Of a stretch of 64,000 nt of DNA, positions 7,713 through 16,094 are shown in pieces; the stretch's first letter is position 1, and the number at the start of each line of letters is the position of its first letter. The notes beneath the pieces were generated by a model, which was not told where the DNA came from, made no database searches, and was given only the letters and a program-made list of their open reading frames with translations. Both the position numbers and the translations under genes were made by a program. The stretch comes from Kibdelosporangium sp. MJ126-NF4 (lineage in GTDB: Bacteria; Actinomycetota; Actinomycetes; Mycobacteriales; Pseudonocardiaceae): positions 770,695 to 834,694 of the forward strand of contig NZ_CDME01000015.1 in assembly GCF_000826545.1 (NCBI RefSeq), written 5' to 3'.

Positions 7713-9671
7713 TCAGCCCAGGTCCTCCGGCCGCTGCCACGGCTCGCCGAGCACGTGCTGGGCCAGGAAGGCGAAGATTGTCGAGAACCACACTTTCACG
7801 TGATTCGGTTTGAGGATCCAGTGGTTCTCGTCGGGGAAGTAGAGGAACCTGTGCGGGCTGTCGTCCCCGGACCGTGTCGTGAGGTCCCACCACAGCCGCA
7901 GTCCCTCCCCGATCGGCACGCGGTAGTCCTTCTCGCCGTGGATCACCAGCGTCGGCGTGGTGATGGCGTCGGCGAACCGGTGCGGCGAGTTGGCTTCGGC
8001 GTCCGCCGCGGCCATCTCGCGCCTGAACTCGTACCCCAGGTCGGTGGTCGACAGCATCTGGTCCATCGCCCACAGTGAGGCGTGGGTGACGACCGCGGCG
8101 AACCGGTCGGTGTGCCCGACCACCCAGTTGGCCATGTAGCCGCCGAACGAAGCGCCCATGGCGGCGATCCGGCTCTCGTCGACGTCCGGCCGCTGCAGCG
8201 CGACGTCGGTGATCGTCATCAAGTCCGTGTACGGCGCACCACCCCAGTTCGCCCAACCCCTGCGGACGAACTCCGTGCCGTAGCCACTGGACAACGCGGG
8301 GTCAGGCAACAGCACCGCGTACCCCCGTGCGACGGCGAGCCACGGATTCCAGCGCCACGACCACGAGTTCCACGACATGTACGGACCGCCGTGGATCCAC
8401 AGCAGGAACGGAGCTGGTTGTTCCGAGTGCGGCAACGCGATCCACGCGCGCAACGGCGTGCCGTCCTCTGCCGTGGTGGTGACTTCCTCCAGCCGACCGG
8501 GAACCTGGTAGTCCGGCTCGACCAGTGTCTCCATTGTGGACCCGTCCAGCGCGACCCTGACCGGCGACGGCGAGCTGTCGATCGCCGCGCGCAACGCGTA
8601 CGCCCACTGCCCGTCCGGCGAGATCCGGAAGTCGATGTACGCACCATGGTCCGGAGTCAGCCGCGTCGGCGTGCCGGTTTCGACGTCGACACGCCACAAC
8701 GGCGACCGGCCGTGGTGGTCGGCGCTGACCACCAGCGAGCGACCGTCCGGCGTCCAGCGCGGGGTCATCGGCCAGCGGTCCCACTCGGCGGTGAGCGCCC
8801 GCGGTTCACCACCGGCGAGCGGAACGACGACAAGCCAGCAGTCGAGCACCTCCTCGGGAGAGCCGTACAGCACGGCGACCGCCGCGACCTGGGTGCCGTC
8901 CGGGGAGATAGCGGGCGTCACGTAGTCGTAGCCCAGATCGTCCGCTACCACACGGCGTTCGCCCGTGGCGACGTCGATCACCACGAGAGTGCCGCGTTGC
9001 CCTGCAGAGGCCTCCACCGTCTTCCACGACGCGACGATCGTCGACCCATCCGCCGAGAGGTCCCAGCCCGTGTCCTTGTCGTCGAGCGCCCGGCCGACGT
9101 GCCCGGTGAGGTCACGCAACCGGCCGTCCTCGACGACCAGCAACCTGTGCCGGTCCGGCCCGAGGTTCCGGTCCCACAGCCGGACGGGGTAGTCCTCGTG
9201 CAGGATGGCGGTGACCCCGGCCTCGGTGCGCTGCTTGCGGAGTTCCGCGTCGTGCGCGGGATCCGTGGCGGACGGAAGCAGCGGTGACAGGATCGCGATC
9301 GTGCCGTTCGCGGCGACCTTGACGTCTTCGACACCACCGGACGGTGCCACGACCTGGCGCGCCTCTCCGCCGCCGGACGGCAGCAGCCACAGCGAGGATT
9401 TGTCCTCGTCGCTCGGCCGCCTGGCGGTGAAGAGCAGGTCGCCGTCCGGCGTCCACACCGGGTTCGACTCGTCCTCCGTGCCCCAGGTCAGCCGCCTGGC
9501 GGGCTGCCTTCCACCGGAATCGACCTCCCAGAGCGAGGTGACGTACCGGTTCTTGCCCTGGTCGGGCACAGAGACGGGGTAGACGAGCCTGGTGCCGTCC
9601 GGCGACAGCCGCGGCTCGCCGAGCCTCGGCACCTTGACGTAATCGGCGAGGTCATCGAAGGGGCTGATCAT
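7713..9671 (-). CDS. S9 family prolyl oligopeptidase / acylaminoacyl-peptidase
   Basis: A 652-residue cytoplasmic serine peptidase. The N-terminal two thirds is a WD40/TolB-like beta propeller with repeated phrases such as PRLSPDGTRLVYPV, PVWTPDGDLLFTAR and AISPDGTQVAAVA. The C-terminal third is an alpha/beta hydrolase with the nucleophile elbow GASFGGYMANW (Ser near residue 509), the acid region VIHGEKDYRVP, and the histidine region PDENHWILKP. This is the architecture of enzymes that cleave short peptides or remove blocked N-terminal residues. No signal peptide is visible. It appears to be transcribed alone. Confidence 0.88.
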   Translation of the reverse strand: MISPFDDLADYVKVPRLGEPRLSPDGTRLVYPVSVPDQGKNRYVTSLWEVDSGGRQPARRLTWGTEDESNPVWTPDGDLLFTARRPSDEDKSSLWLLPSGGGEARQVVAPSGGVEDVKVAANGTIAILSPLLPSATDPAHDAELRKQRTEAGVTAILHEDYPVRLWDRNLGPDRHRLLVVEDGRLRDLTGHVGRALDDKDTGWDLSADGSTIVASWKTVEASAGQRGTLVVIDVATGERRVVADDLGYDYVTPAISPDGTQVAAVAVLYGSPEEVLDCWLVVVPLAGGEPRALTAEWDRWPMTPRWTPDGRSLVVSADHHGRSPLWRVDVETGTPTRLTPDHGAYIDFRISPDGQWAYALRAAIDSSPSPVRVALDGSTMETLVEPDYQVPGRLEEVTTTAEDGTPLRAWIALPHSEQPAPFLLWIHGGPYMSWNSWSWRWNPWLAVARGYAVLLPDPALSSGYGTEFVRRGWANWGGAPYTDLMTITDVALQRPDVDESRIAAMGASFGGYMANWVVGHTDRFAAVVTHASLWAMDQMLSTTDLGYEFRREMAAADAEANSPHRFADAITTPTLVIHGEKDYRVPIGEGLRLWWDLTTRSGDDSPHRFLYFPDENHWILKPNHVKVWFSTIFAFLAQHVLGEPWQRPEDLG

Positions 9672-9728
9672 TGGGCCGTCATACCACGTGCGACGCGCCC
9701 AGCTATGTGAAGTGAAATTGTGTCCGCT

Positions 9729-10217
9729 TTAGTGCGGCTCGATGGGCAGCGGGCGAAGCGGCACGGGCGTGGCCACCACGATGGACGTGGTGGTCTGGCC
9801 GTGCATCAGGAACCTGTCCAGCACCTGCTCGAGACTCTGGATGGTGGGAACGTGGACCTTCACGTAGAAGCAGTCCTCGCCGGTGATCCGGTGGCACTCG
9901 ACGACGTACGGGTTCTCCCGCGCCGCCTTGGTGACCTTGGGCAGCTGCCCGGGACCGGGATTGACCCGGACGAGCGCGGTGACCGGCATGCCCAGCGCGG
10001 CGGGGTCGACGTCCATCCGGAATCCCCTGATGACACCGGAGCTCTCCAGGCGCTGGACCCGTTCGGTGACCGCGGGGGCGGACATGCCGACCCGCCTGGC
10101 CAGCTCCGACATGGACATCCGGGGGTCGCCGTGGAGTTCCTCCAGCAGCCGGACGTTCACGGAGTCGAGCTGGTCGCTGTAAGCAGGAGGGGTACTGAGC
10201 CTGGCTTTTGTAGGCAT
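9729..10217 (-). CDS. Lrp/AsnC family transcriptional regulator
   Basis: A 162-residue regulator with an N-terminal winged helix (YSDQLDSVNVRLLEEL through SAPAVTERVQRLESSGVI) and a C-terminal RAM ligand-binding domain ending in TTTSIVVATP. Lrp-type proteins form octamers that sense amino acids. ATG 10217 is preferred over an upstream start because it begins just before the HTH. The gene is divergent from the aldo/keto reductase 64 bp away, which it may control. The gap holds a short inverted repeat, GTTCC-N6-GGAAC at 10256-10271, as a possible site. Confidence 0.85.
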   Translation of the reverse strand: MPTKARLSTPPAYSDQLDSVNVRLLEELHGDPRMSMSELARRVGMSAPAVTERVQRLESSGVIRGFRMDVDPAALGMPVTALVRVNPGPGQLPKVTKAARENPYVVECHRITGEDCFYVKVHVPTIQSLEQVLDRFLMHGQTTTSIVVATPVPLRPLPIEPH

Positions 10218-10281
10218 CCGGAATCTCCAGCCTTCAGACAGCCATTCACAACGTGGTTCCGAACAGGGAACACTACACCCC

Positions 10282-11250
10282 ATGCGATACGTCCACTTGG
10301 GGGCGACCGGGCTGCGGGTCTCCCAGATCTGTCTTGGAATGATGAGTTACGGCCTGCCCGAGGTCCGGGCATGGCACATGAGTGAAGCGGACGCGGAGCC
10401 GATCGTCCGCAGAGCGGTGGACGCCGGGATCACCTTCTTCGACACAGCCGACATGTACTCGCTGGGGGCGAGCGAGGAGTTCACCGGACGCCTGCTCGGC
10501 AGGATGTTCGGCAAGCGGGACGACTACGTGCTGGGCACGAAGGTGTACTTCCCGATGGGGCCGGGCCCGAACGACCAGGGCCTGTCCCGCAAGCACATCA
10601 TGGCGAGCATCGACGACTCGCTGCGGCGCCTGGGAACAGACCACGTCGACCTGTACCAGATCCACCGGTTCGACGAGGAAACCCCGTTGGAGGAAACGAT
10701 GTCGGCGCTGCACGACATCGTGAAAGCCGGGAAGGCGCGGTACATCGGGGCGTCGAGCATGTACGCGTGGCAGTTCGCGAAGGCCCAGTACGTGGCCAAG
10801 GCCAACGGCTGGACACAGTTCACGTCGATGCAGAACCACTACAACCTGATCTACCGCGAGGAAGAACGCGAGATGATCCCGCAGTGCCTCGACCAGGGAG
10901 TCGGCACGATCCCCTGGAGCCCGCTGGCCAGAGGCCTGCTCGCCCGGACGCAGGACACACCCCGCACGACGACCGACCCCGTCGCGGACATGTACAAGGA
11001 CCAGGCAGAAGACGACGCGAAGGTGATCGAAGCGCTGCGCGCGGTCGCCGCGAAACGCGGCGTGCCACCGGCCCAGGTCGCACTGGCCTGGCTGATCGGC
11101 AAGCCGGGCGTGACAGCACCGATCGTGGGCGCGACCAAACTCCGGCACGTGGACGACGCGGTCGCGGCGGCGGACCTGGAGCTGACCGAGGAAGAGGTGA
11201 CCGCCCTGGAAACGCCCTACCGGCCGCACACGGTCCTCGGCCACCCCTAG
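10282..11250 (+). CDS. Aldo/keto reductase
   Basis: A 322-residue TIM-barrel NADPH-dependent oxidoreductase. Visible AKR features are the start RYVHLGATGLRVSQICLG, the catalytic Asp/Tyr region FFDTADMYSLGASEE, the VDLYQIHRFDEETP segment, and the C-terminal cofactor segment following APIVGAT. It is closest to the yeast aryl-alcohol-dehydrogenase/YghZ-like group. The substrate is not deducible. The start ATG 10282 lies in the 64-bp region shared with the divergent Lrp regulator. Its stop overlaps the end of the convergent methyltransferase by 4 bp. Confidence 0.85.
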   Translation: MRYVHLGATGLRVSQICLGMMSYGLPEVRAWHMSEADAEPIVRRAVDAGITFFDTADMYSLGASEEFTGRLLGRMFGKRDDYVLGTKVYFPMGPGPNDQGLSRKHIMASIDDSLRRLGTDHVDLYQIHRFDEETPLEETMSALHDIVKAGKARYIGASSMYAWQFAKAQYVAKANGWTQFTSMQNHYNLIYREEEREMIPQCLDQGVGTIPWSPLARGLLARTQDTPRTTTDPVADMYKDQAEDDAKVIEALRAVAAKRGVPPAQVALAWLIGKPGVTAPIVGATKLRHVDDAVAAADLELTEEEVTALETPYRPHTVLGHP

Positions 11251-11945
11251 CTTCTCGGCGCCACCTCACCGTCCATTGCGGTCAGGCTCGGCTGCCGGGA
11301 CTTGCGAACCAGCAGCTGGGCCTGATGGAACTGCCGCTCGTCCTCGTGCGGTTCCCGCCGCATCCGGCCGACCTCGACGAACCCGGCCTGGTGCAACAGA
11401 TCCATCAGACTGTCCGGCGACCACCGGTAGGCGAGCGTGACTTTGTGGTCGAATTCCCGCGGCAACGGATCGTCACCGGCGAAGAACCCGAGCAGCAGGT
11501 GGCCACCCGGCGCCAGCGCTCGATGGAACTCGGTGAACACGGTCGGCAGTTGCCGTGGTGGTGTGTGGATGATGGAGTAGAAAGCCAGAATGCCGCCGAG
11601 AACTCCGTCGGCGATGTCCAGTGCGGTCATCGATCCCTCGTCGAACCGCAGCCCCGGATGCGCTTGGCGGGCCAGCGCGACCATCGCGGAAGACAGGTCG
11701 ATGCCGAACGCAGTCGCCCCAAGCGCGTGCAGATGTGCCGTCACGTGGCCGGGGCCGCATCCGATGTCGGCGATCGGTCCAACGTCGTGTGCCCGCACAA
11801 GTTCGGCGAACGCGGCCAGCAGCGCGCGTTCCATCGGCAAGGTCTCCAGTACGTTGCCGAAAAGCTCGGCGTAGAGAGTCGCGACGGCGTCGTAGGCATC
11901 CCTGGTGTCGTGCAAGGTGGAAGGGTCGGTCACGGCGGAGACCAT
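11247..11945 (-). CDS. Class I SAM-dependent methyltransferase
   Basis: A 232-residue Rossmann-fold methyltransferase. Motif I is IADIGCGPGHVTAHLHALGA (about residue 58), followed by the acidic loop AFGIDLSSAMVALAR and the motif IILAFYSIIHT-type strand. It has no target-recognition extension, so it probably acts on a small molecule. The start could be ATG 11945 or the GTG four codons later; the latter fits the family better, but neither has a clear ribosome site. It is divergent from the MarR-fusion gene, and the 30-bp palindrome between them may control both. Confidence 0.8.
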   Translation of the reverse strand: MVSAVTDPSTLHDTRDAYDAVATLYAELFGNVLETLPMERALLAAFAELVRAHDVGPIADIGCGPGHVTAHLHALGATAFGIDLSSAMVALARQAHPGLRFDEGSMTALDIADGVLGGILAFYSIIHTPPRQLPTVFTEFHRALAPGGHLLLGFFAGDDPLPREFDHKVTLAYRWSPDSLMDLLHQAGFVEVGRMRREPHEDERQFHQAQLLVRKSRQPSLTAMDGEVAPRS

Positions 11946-11962
11946 AGTCCGGTTCCTTCGAG

Positions 11963-11991
11963 TTGACGACAGTTAGTTATGTGCATAACGT
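11963..11991 (+). promoter_or_regulatory. Promoter of the MarR-nitroreductase gene
   Basis: TTGACG (11963-11968), a 17-bp spacer and TAACGT (11986-11991) form a good sigma-A-type promoter. Its -10 lies in the centre of the palindrome at 11975-12004, so a bound regulator would block it. Confidence 0.6.
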
Positions 11992-12004
11992 TATGCACAT
12001 AACT
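11975..12004. promoter_or_regulatory. Perfect 30-bp palindromic operator
   Basis: AGTTATGTGCATAAC is followed immediately by its exact reverse complement. The palindrome starts 20 bp before the MarR gene and covers the -10 of its promoter. Autoregulation by the MarR domain is the simplest reading, and the divergent methyltransferase may be co-regulated. Confidence 0.85.
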
Positions 12005-12024
12005 ATTTCTGCCGAGGAGCGACC

Positions 12025-12990
12025 GTGGACTTCGACCAAGCCGACGCCATCAACCAGGCCATCCGCCTCCTGAGCTTGCGCCACCGGGCCAGGGCCGCGG
12101 CCCTGCTGGCCCCACTCGGCCTGCACACCGGCCAGGAGGCGCTGCTGCTCGAACTCGCCAGGACCGGCCCGATGATCCAGGCCCAGCTCAGCGAGGCCCT
12201 CGGCTGCGAGCCACCCAGCGTCACGCTGATGACCCGCAAACTCGAAGGCTCCGGCCACATCCGCCGCAAACCCGCCCCGTCCGACAAGCGCGCCAGCATC
12301 GTCGAACTCACCGACAGCGGCAAAGCGCTGGCCGATCAGGTCAAGGACTTGTGGCGCGCTCTCGCGGAGGAGACCGTGACCGGCATGCCCGCCGAAACGG
12401 TGGCGCAACTACCCGGCATCCTCACCACCTTGACCGGCAACGTGGACACCAGGCGCCCCGAGCACCCACACGGCCGTCGGCACAGTCCGGCCGCGGAATC
12501 GCGACGGGCCGGGCGCAGCGGTCAGGGCAAGCCGATGACTGGTGACTACGAACCGAGCGCGTTGGAGTTCGTACGCGAGCATGTCGAGCAGATCGTGCGC
12601 ACCGGCACGACCGACGGCGTCACGATGAAGGACCGGCCTCTGGTGCTGATGACCTATCGGGGCGTCAAGTCCGGCAAGGTTCGCAAGACGCCACTGATGC
12701 GTGTCGAGCACGAGGGCCGCTACGCGGCTGTCGCGTCCAATGGCGCCCAACCGGCCAACCCGCAGTGGTACCCGAGTCTGCTCGCCGAGCCGGTCATCGA
12801 ACTCCAGGACCGCGCGGTGACCGGCCGGTACCGGGCCAGCGAGGTGTTCGGGGACGAGAAGGCCCTCTGGTGGCGTCGAGCGGTGCAGGCGTATCCGGAC
12901 TATGCCGAGTACCAGCGCAAGATCGACCGCCAGATCCCGGTCTTCGTACTCGAACCGGTCACCGACGACGACACTGAGGGACAGCCGTAG
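12025..12990 (+). CDS. MarR regulator fused to a deazaflavin-dependent nitroreductase (Ddn) domain
   Basis: One uninterrupted frame of 321 codons with two known folds. Residues 1-140 are a MarR winged helix (QAQLSEALGCEPPSVTLMTRKLEGSG, then a wing near KRASIVELTD). Residues 141-170 are a basic, proline-rich linker. From ATG 12535 (residue 171), MTGDYEPSALEFVREHVEQ begins a Ddn/F420-type domain with MTYRGVKSGKVRKTPLMRV and PVFVLEP at the end. Normally these are separate genes. The internal ATG has only a weak ribosome site (AGGGCAA), so translation could be as a fusion, as two proteins, or both. A sensor coupled to its own flavin enzyme is inferred. GTG 12025 has GAGGAGC upstream. Confidence 0.8.
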   Translation: MDFDQADAINQAIRLLSLRHRARAAALLAPLGLHTGQEALLLELARTGPMIQAQLSEALGCEPPSVTLMTRKLEGSGHIRRKPAPSDKRASIVELTDSGKALADQVKDLWRALAEETVTGMPAETVAQLPGILTTLTGNVDTRRPEHPHGRRHSPAAESRRAGRSGQGKPMTGDYEPSALEFVREHVEQIVRTGTTDGVTMKDRPLVLMTYRGVKSGKVRKTPLMRVEHEGRYAAVASNGAQPANPQWYPSLLAEPVIELQDRAVTGRYRASEVFGDEKALWWRRAVQAYPDYAEYQRKIDRQIPVFVLEPVTDDDTEGQP

Positions 12991-13024
12991 TGACTTCCTT
13001 TGCCGGACAGGACCGCGGAACTGT

Positions 13025-14575
13025 TCAGTCGTAGTGGGCGTGGGCGGTCCAGGCTCCCTGGTGGTAGGCGAGGAGCAGGGCTGCTTGGGCTGGTTCGGTT
13101 CCGAGCAGGACCTGAAGGTGGGCTTGGTAGCGGGGTTCTTGGGTCCACCATGGCTCGTTGGCCGTCCATGGGCCCGCCCAGCGGGTGACTGGGCGGAGTG
13201 GTCCGCCGGTGAGGCCGACTTTCGCGGGTGGGGCCGTCAGGAGGTTTCGTTCTGTCAGTCGGACGGGCTCTCCGGATTCGTCGGTGACAGTCACGGGGAC
13301 CGGGGTGGGGAACACGACCGTGGGAGAGGGTGCGGGGAGTTGGCCCGGCCAGGGCAGGTCCGGGTCCGCCGCCGGGGTGAGTTCCTCGCCCCATGGCACC
13401 AGCCGGGCGCGGTCGCCGGGATCACGCCCACCGCTGAGTACCGGCGTGTACACGGATTCCGGGCCCAGCAGGCCCTGGACTCGGACCATGGCCCGGCTGG
13501 CTCTCTCCGCGGCTTCGGCATGCCCCTCGCCTCGCCACAGATCCAGTTGTAGGGCTTTGCCTTCCACTACCTCCTCGGGTTCGAGCCACAGTGTTCTGAT
13601 TCCGGCGGTCGGTCCGCCGGTGCGCAGCCAGCCGTCCAGCTGCCAGCGCACGCGGTCAGCGATTCCGTTGGGTGTCAACGGTTCCGCGCATCGCCAGACG
13701 CGCCCCAGTTCTTCGTCGCGTTCGCTGCGCGCGTAGATGCCCAGCCGGGTGCAGGCAAGGCCGTGTGCGGCCAGGCCCGCGTGTAGTCGGTCGGCGAGTG
13801 ATTTGGCGACGAAGGCCGCCGCGTCCACCCGGTCGACCGGTGGGTCGAGTTCCTCGCTGATCGAGAGGTCCGGCGGTGGTCTTCGCCGGGACGGCGGCCG
13901 TTCGTCCAGGCCTCTGGCCAGTCGGTGGGCCTGGACCGCGGCCGCGTCGAACCGGGTTGCCACGTCACGTTCGGCGACATCGGCGAACGCACCGAGAGTC
14001 CGCAATCCCAGGCGGCGCAACAGGTCGATCAGCTCTGTGCGCTCCGGACCGCCTGGTTGCGCCAACTCGTTGACGGCCAATGGCGCCAGGAACTCCGCGC
14101 TCCGCCCCGGCTCCACCAGCAGTCCTCGGTGCGCGGCCAAGGTGGCGGCGAACAGGCCGTCGGCCACGCCGACCTGGCACTCCGCCCCTGCCCGGTCGGC
14201 GACCTGATCGATCAGCCGCTCGGCCGCCACCTCCTCACTGCCGAAATAGCCCGTCGGCCCCCGCGCGGGCACGGCGACCAACCCCGGCCGGACGATCTCG
14301 ACGCCGACGGCCAGCTCCTCCACCGCCGCCGCGACCGCCTCGAACAGCCGTGCGTCCCTGACCGGATCGTCCTCGAAGACGACCAGTTCGGGACACCGGC
14401 CCTGCGCCTCCCGGCGGCGCATGCCCCGCCGGATGCCCTCGGTTCTGGCCACGGCCGAGCTGGCGACCACGCGGTTGGCCGCCACCACTGCCATGGGGAT
14501 CGCCACAGGCAGCCCGGCACCGGACGCGGCCGCCACCACCGGCCAGTCCGGACACCAGATCACGAGCATGCGCAC
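13025..14575 (-). CDS. imuB: ImuB, catalytically inactive Y-family polymerase of the mutasome
   Basis: A 516-residue protein of the DinB/UmuC superfamily. The first catalytic Asp-Met-Asp motif is replaced by VIWCPDWPVVAA, as in ImuB proteins, which act as a hub linking the beta clamp, ImuA' and DnaE2. The palm (ARTEGIRRGMRRREAQ), the helix-hairpin-helix (RRLGLRTLGAFADV) and the little finger are visible, and a long C-terminal extension follows. GTG 14575 is 4 bp from the LexA box and 6 nt after the -10 hexamer, so the mRNA is probably leaderless; ATG 14569 is the alternative. It stands alone, away from dnaE2 and imuA'. Confidence 0.92.
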   Translation of the reverse strand: MRMLVIWCPDWPVVAAASGAGLPVAIPMAVVAANRVVASSAVARTEGIRRGMRRREAQGRCPELVVFEDDPVRDARLFEAVAAAVEELAVGVEIVRPGLVAVPARGPTGYFGSEEVAAERLIDQVADRAGAECQVGVADGLFAATLAAHRGLLVEPGRSAEFLAPLAVNELAQPGGPERTELIDLLRRLGLRTLGAFADVAERDVATRFDAAAVQAHRLARGLDERPPSRRRPPPDLSISEELDPPVDRVDAAAFVAKSLADRLHAGLAAHGLACTRLGIYARSERDEELGRVWRCAEPLTPNGIADRVRWQLDGWLRTGGPTAGIRTLWLEPEEVVEGKALQLDLWRGEGHAEAAERASRAMVRVQGLLGPESVYTPVLSGGRDPGDRARLVPWGEELTPAADPDLPWPGQLPAPSPTVVFPTPVPVTVTDESGEPVRLTERNLLTAPPAKVGLTGGPLRPVTRWAGPWTANEPWWTQEPRYQAHLQVLLGTEPAQAALLLAYHQGAWTAHAHYD

Positions 14576-14578
14576 AAT

Positions 14579-14594
14579 TCGAACCTATGTTCGA
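14579..14594. promoter_or_regulatory. LexA (SOS) box of imuB
   Basis: TCGAACCTATGTTCGA matches the actinobacterial SOS box. On the minus strand TTGACG (14610-14605), a 17-bp spacer and TAGGTT (14587-14582) form the promoter, with the -10 inside the box. Transcription would begin at or beside the GTG start codon. Confidence 0.9.
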
Positions 14595-14717
14595 CGGGAC
14601 AGCACGTCAATCACTCGATCGGGTAGTCGCCGCCACTGCGGCTGTGAGCGGTAGTTGTCACCTGTGAACGCCCTGAGGAGGACACGATACGAAATATCTT
14701 CAAGTGGCTGCGACTGA

Positions 14718-14755
14718 GCGCCCGAGTTGGCCAGTTGAGCACGAGAATTGGCCAC
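14718..14755 (-). repeat. Left copy of an inverted repeat flanking tfoX
   Basis: 26 bp (14718-14743, containing GAGTTGGCCAGTTGAGCACG) recur exactly inverted at 15341-15366. The next 12 bp are less well conserved but keep TTGGCCAC. The unit itself carries repeated TTGGCCA words, which suggests a dispersed intergenic repeat family. Confidence 0.75.
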
Positions 14756-14803
14756 AGCCCCGCGGAGTCCGGTCTTGGGCGTACTCGCTGAGCTTGCGGT
14801 GGC

Positions 14804-15148
14804 TCACTTCTTCTTGAGCTTGGGCTTCTTCGGCGGCAGCTCGGACGTGGCCTCCCAAGCCCACCTCAACCACGAGTCCAGCACATCGTCGTCGAGGGTC
14901 GACTCGTCCAGCACCACCCAGCCATCCTGCTCCTTACCGCGAAACACCAGCGGTTTCGCGCCCGGACGGGCCAGGGCATCGGCCATTCCGTCCGATCCGA
15001 CCCGCACCATCAAACCCTCGTCATACACATTGGCCAGCGCGTTGCCCTGAAACAGGAACGTGATCCCGCCGAACATCTTCTTCGCCACCACCTCGTCGGG
15101 CTCCAGCCGCTCCCGGACCCGCTCCGCCAACACGTCGTCATACCCCAT
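14804..15148 (-). CDS. TfoX N-terminal domain protein
   Basis: A 114-residue TfoX/Sxy N-terminal domain: MGYDDVLAERVRERL, then KKMFGGITFLFQGNALANV, then the GKEQDGWVVLDESTL region, and a lysine-rich tail PPKKPKLKKK. In gamma-proteobacteria TfoX links to competence; in actinobacteria these stand-alone domains have no proven function. ATG 15148 is chosen because it begins the family alignment. The gene lies between two inverted copies of a 26-bp repeat. Confidence 0.8.
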   Translation of the reverse strand: MGYDDVLAERVRERLEPDEVVAKKMFGGITFLFQGNALANVYDEGLMVRVGSDGMADALARPGAKPLVFRGKEQDGWVVLDESTLDDDVLDSWLRWAWEATSELPPKKPKLKKK

Positions 15149-15328
15149 GCCTCGTACGCTACGACCGCACCCCGACACCCGCGCGGAACGCCCTCACCCA
15201 GCCAGGTGACCGCAGTGGACCCTCGACCGACGCGGCGACCCGCCGCACATCACCGGACAAATCCCCGATCGGCGGGTCTTTCTCGCGGTGCCGAACTGGG
15301 CCAGCATCGACAGCAGTCGAGTGCCACC

Positions 15329-15366
15329 GTGGCCAACTACCGTGCTCAACTGGCCAACTCGGGCGC
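15329..15366 (+). repeat. Right copy of the inverted repeat flanking tfoX
   Basis: Positions 15341-15366 are the exact reverse complement of 14718-14743, and the outer 12 bp match less well. The two copies bracket about 570 bp including tfoX. Confidence 0.75.
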
Positions 15367-15378
15367 CCTGTCACACAG

Positions 15379-15791
15379 TGGCGATCGCGACGCTTGTCGC
15401 CTCCACCGCGCTGACGCTGGGCGCGGGAACCGCGTCCGCGCAGACTGACTGCACCGCCACCGCTCGAATCGAGTTCGAAGCAGACGGGAATGGTGATCGC
15501 TGTGCGTGTGTGATCACCATCCCCTGGTCTGGTGAAGCCTTCCGGCGGGTGTCACCCGAACCGGGACAGTCGCCTGCTGACACTGTCGCAGGCCCCGGTG
15601 ACCGCGCACGCTGGACAGCGTTCACGCAAACAACAGGGCCTGGTCACGCCGAAAGGATCAGAGCAGTCACACGAGCTGGCGCAGGCCACGCGAAAGGACT
15701 GTGTGATGCGTCGGATCGTGATCTCCGGGCCGGTCATCGTGGCCGCGTGTTTCCTGGCCGGATCCACCGCTGCTGCCGCCGACCAGGGTGA
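15379..15791 (+). pseudogene. Possible decayed secreted-protein gene
   Basis: From GTG 15379 the frame gives a convincing signal peptide (VAIATLVASTALTLGAGTAS, with an ASA-Q cleavage site), then about 25 residues with two close cysteines. After about 15520 it turns into arginine-rich sequence that looks non-coding and runs into the next gene in another frame. There is no clear ribosome site. It may be a small secreted protein that decayed or lost its frame. I do not recognise a family. Confidence 0.3.
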
Positions 15792-16041
15792 ACCCTCCTC
15801 ACGGGCCGCTGGGATAGTTACGTCGGCCACCCGGTCGCCCATGGAGCCTCGCCCCTTCGACCTCCGCTGTCTGGAACCTCTGACGCCTGGACCGGTGACG
15901 AAGGAACACCACAACCGGACCTATTACGATCTGTCGGACTTTACGTGCGAAACCGTCCCTAACGGCCAGGCCGCGTACGGGGGCAACAGCTGGCGCGATT
16001 TCGAGGAGTGCGACAACGCGTGCAACTCCGTCCCCGTGTAG
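15706..16041 (+). CDS. Small secreted hypothetical protein
   Basis: A 111-residue protein with a signal peptide (MRRIVISGPVIVAACFLAGS, cleavage after TAAAA). The mature part is about 85 residues with four cysteines (DLRCLEP, DFTCETV, ECDNAC), probably two disulfides. ATG 15706 follows AAAGGA at good spacing. No family is recognised. It faces a small membrane-protein gene on the other strand. Confidence 0.6.
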   Translation: MRRIVISGPVIVAACFLAGSTAAAADQGEPSSRAAGIVTSATRSPMEPRPFDLRCLEPLTPGPVTKEHHNRTYYDLSDFTCETVPNGQAAYGGNSWRDFEECDNACNSVPV

Positions 16042-16094
16042 ACGGGCGGCGCGGACGAACCGGCCATGCGTCTACTATGGACTGTCGCCTTCCC

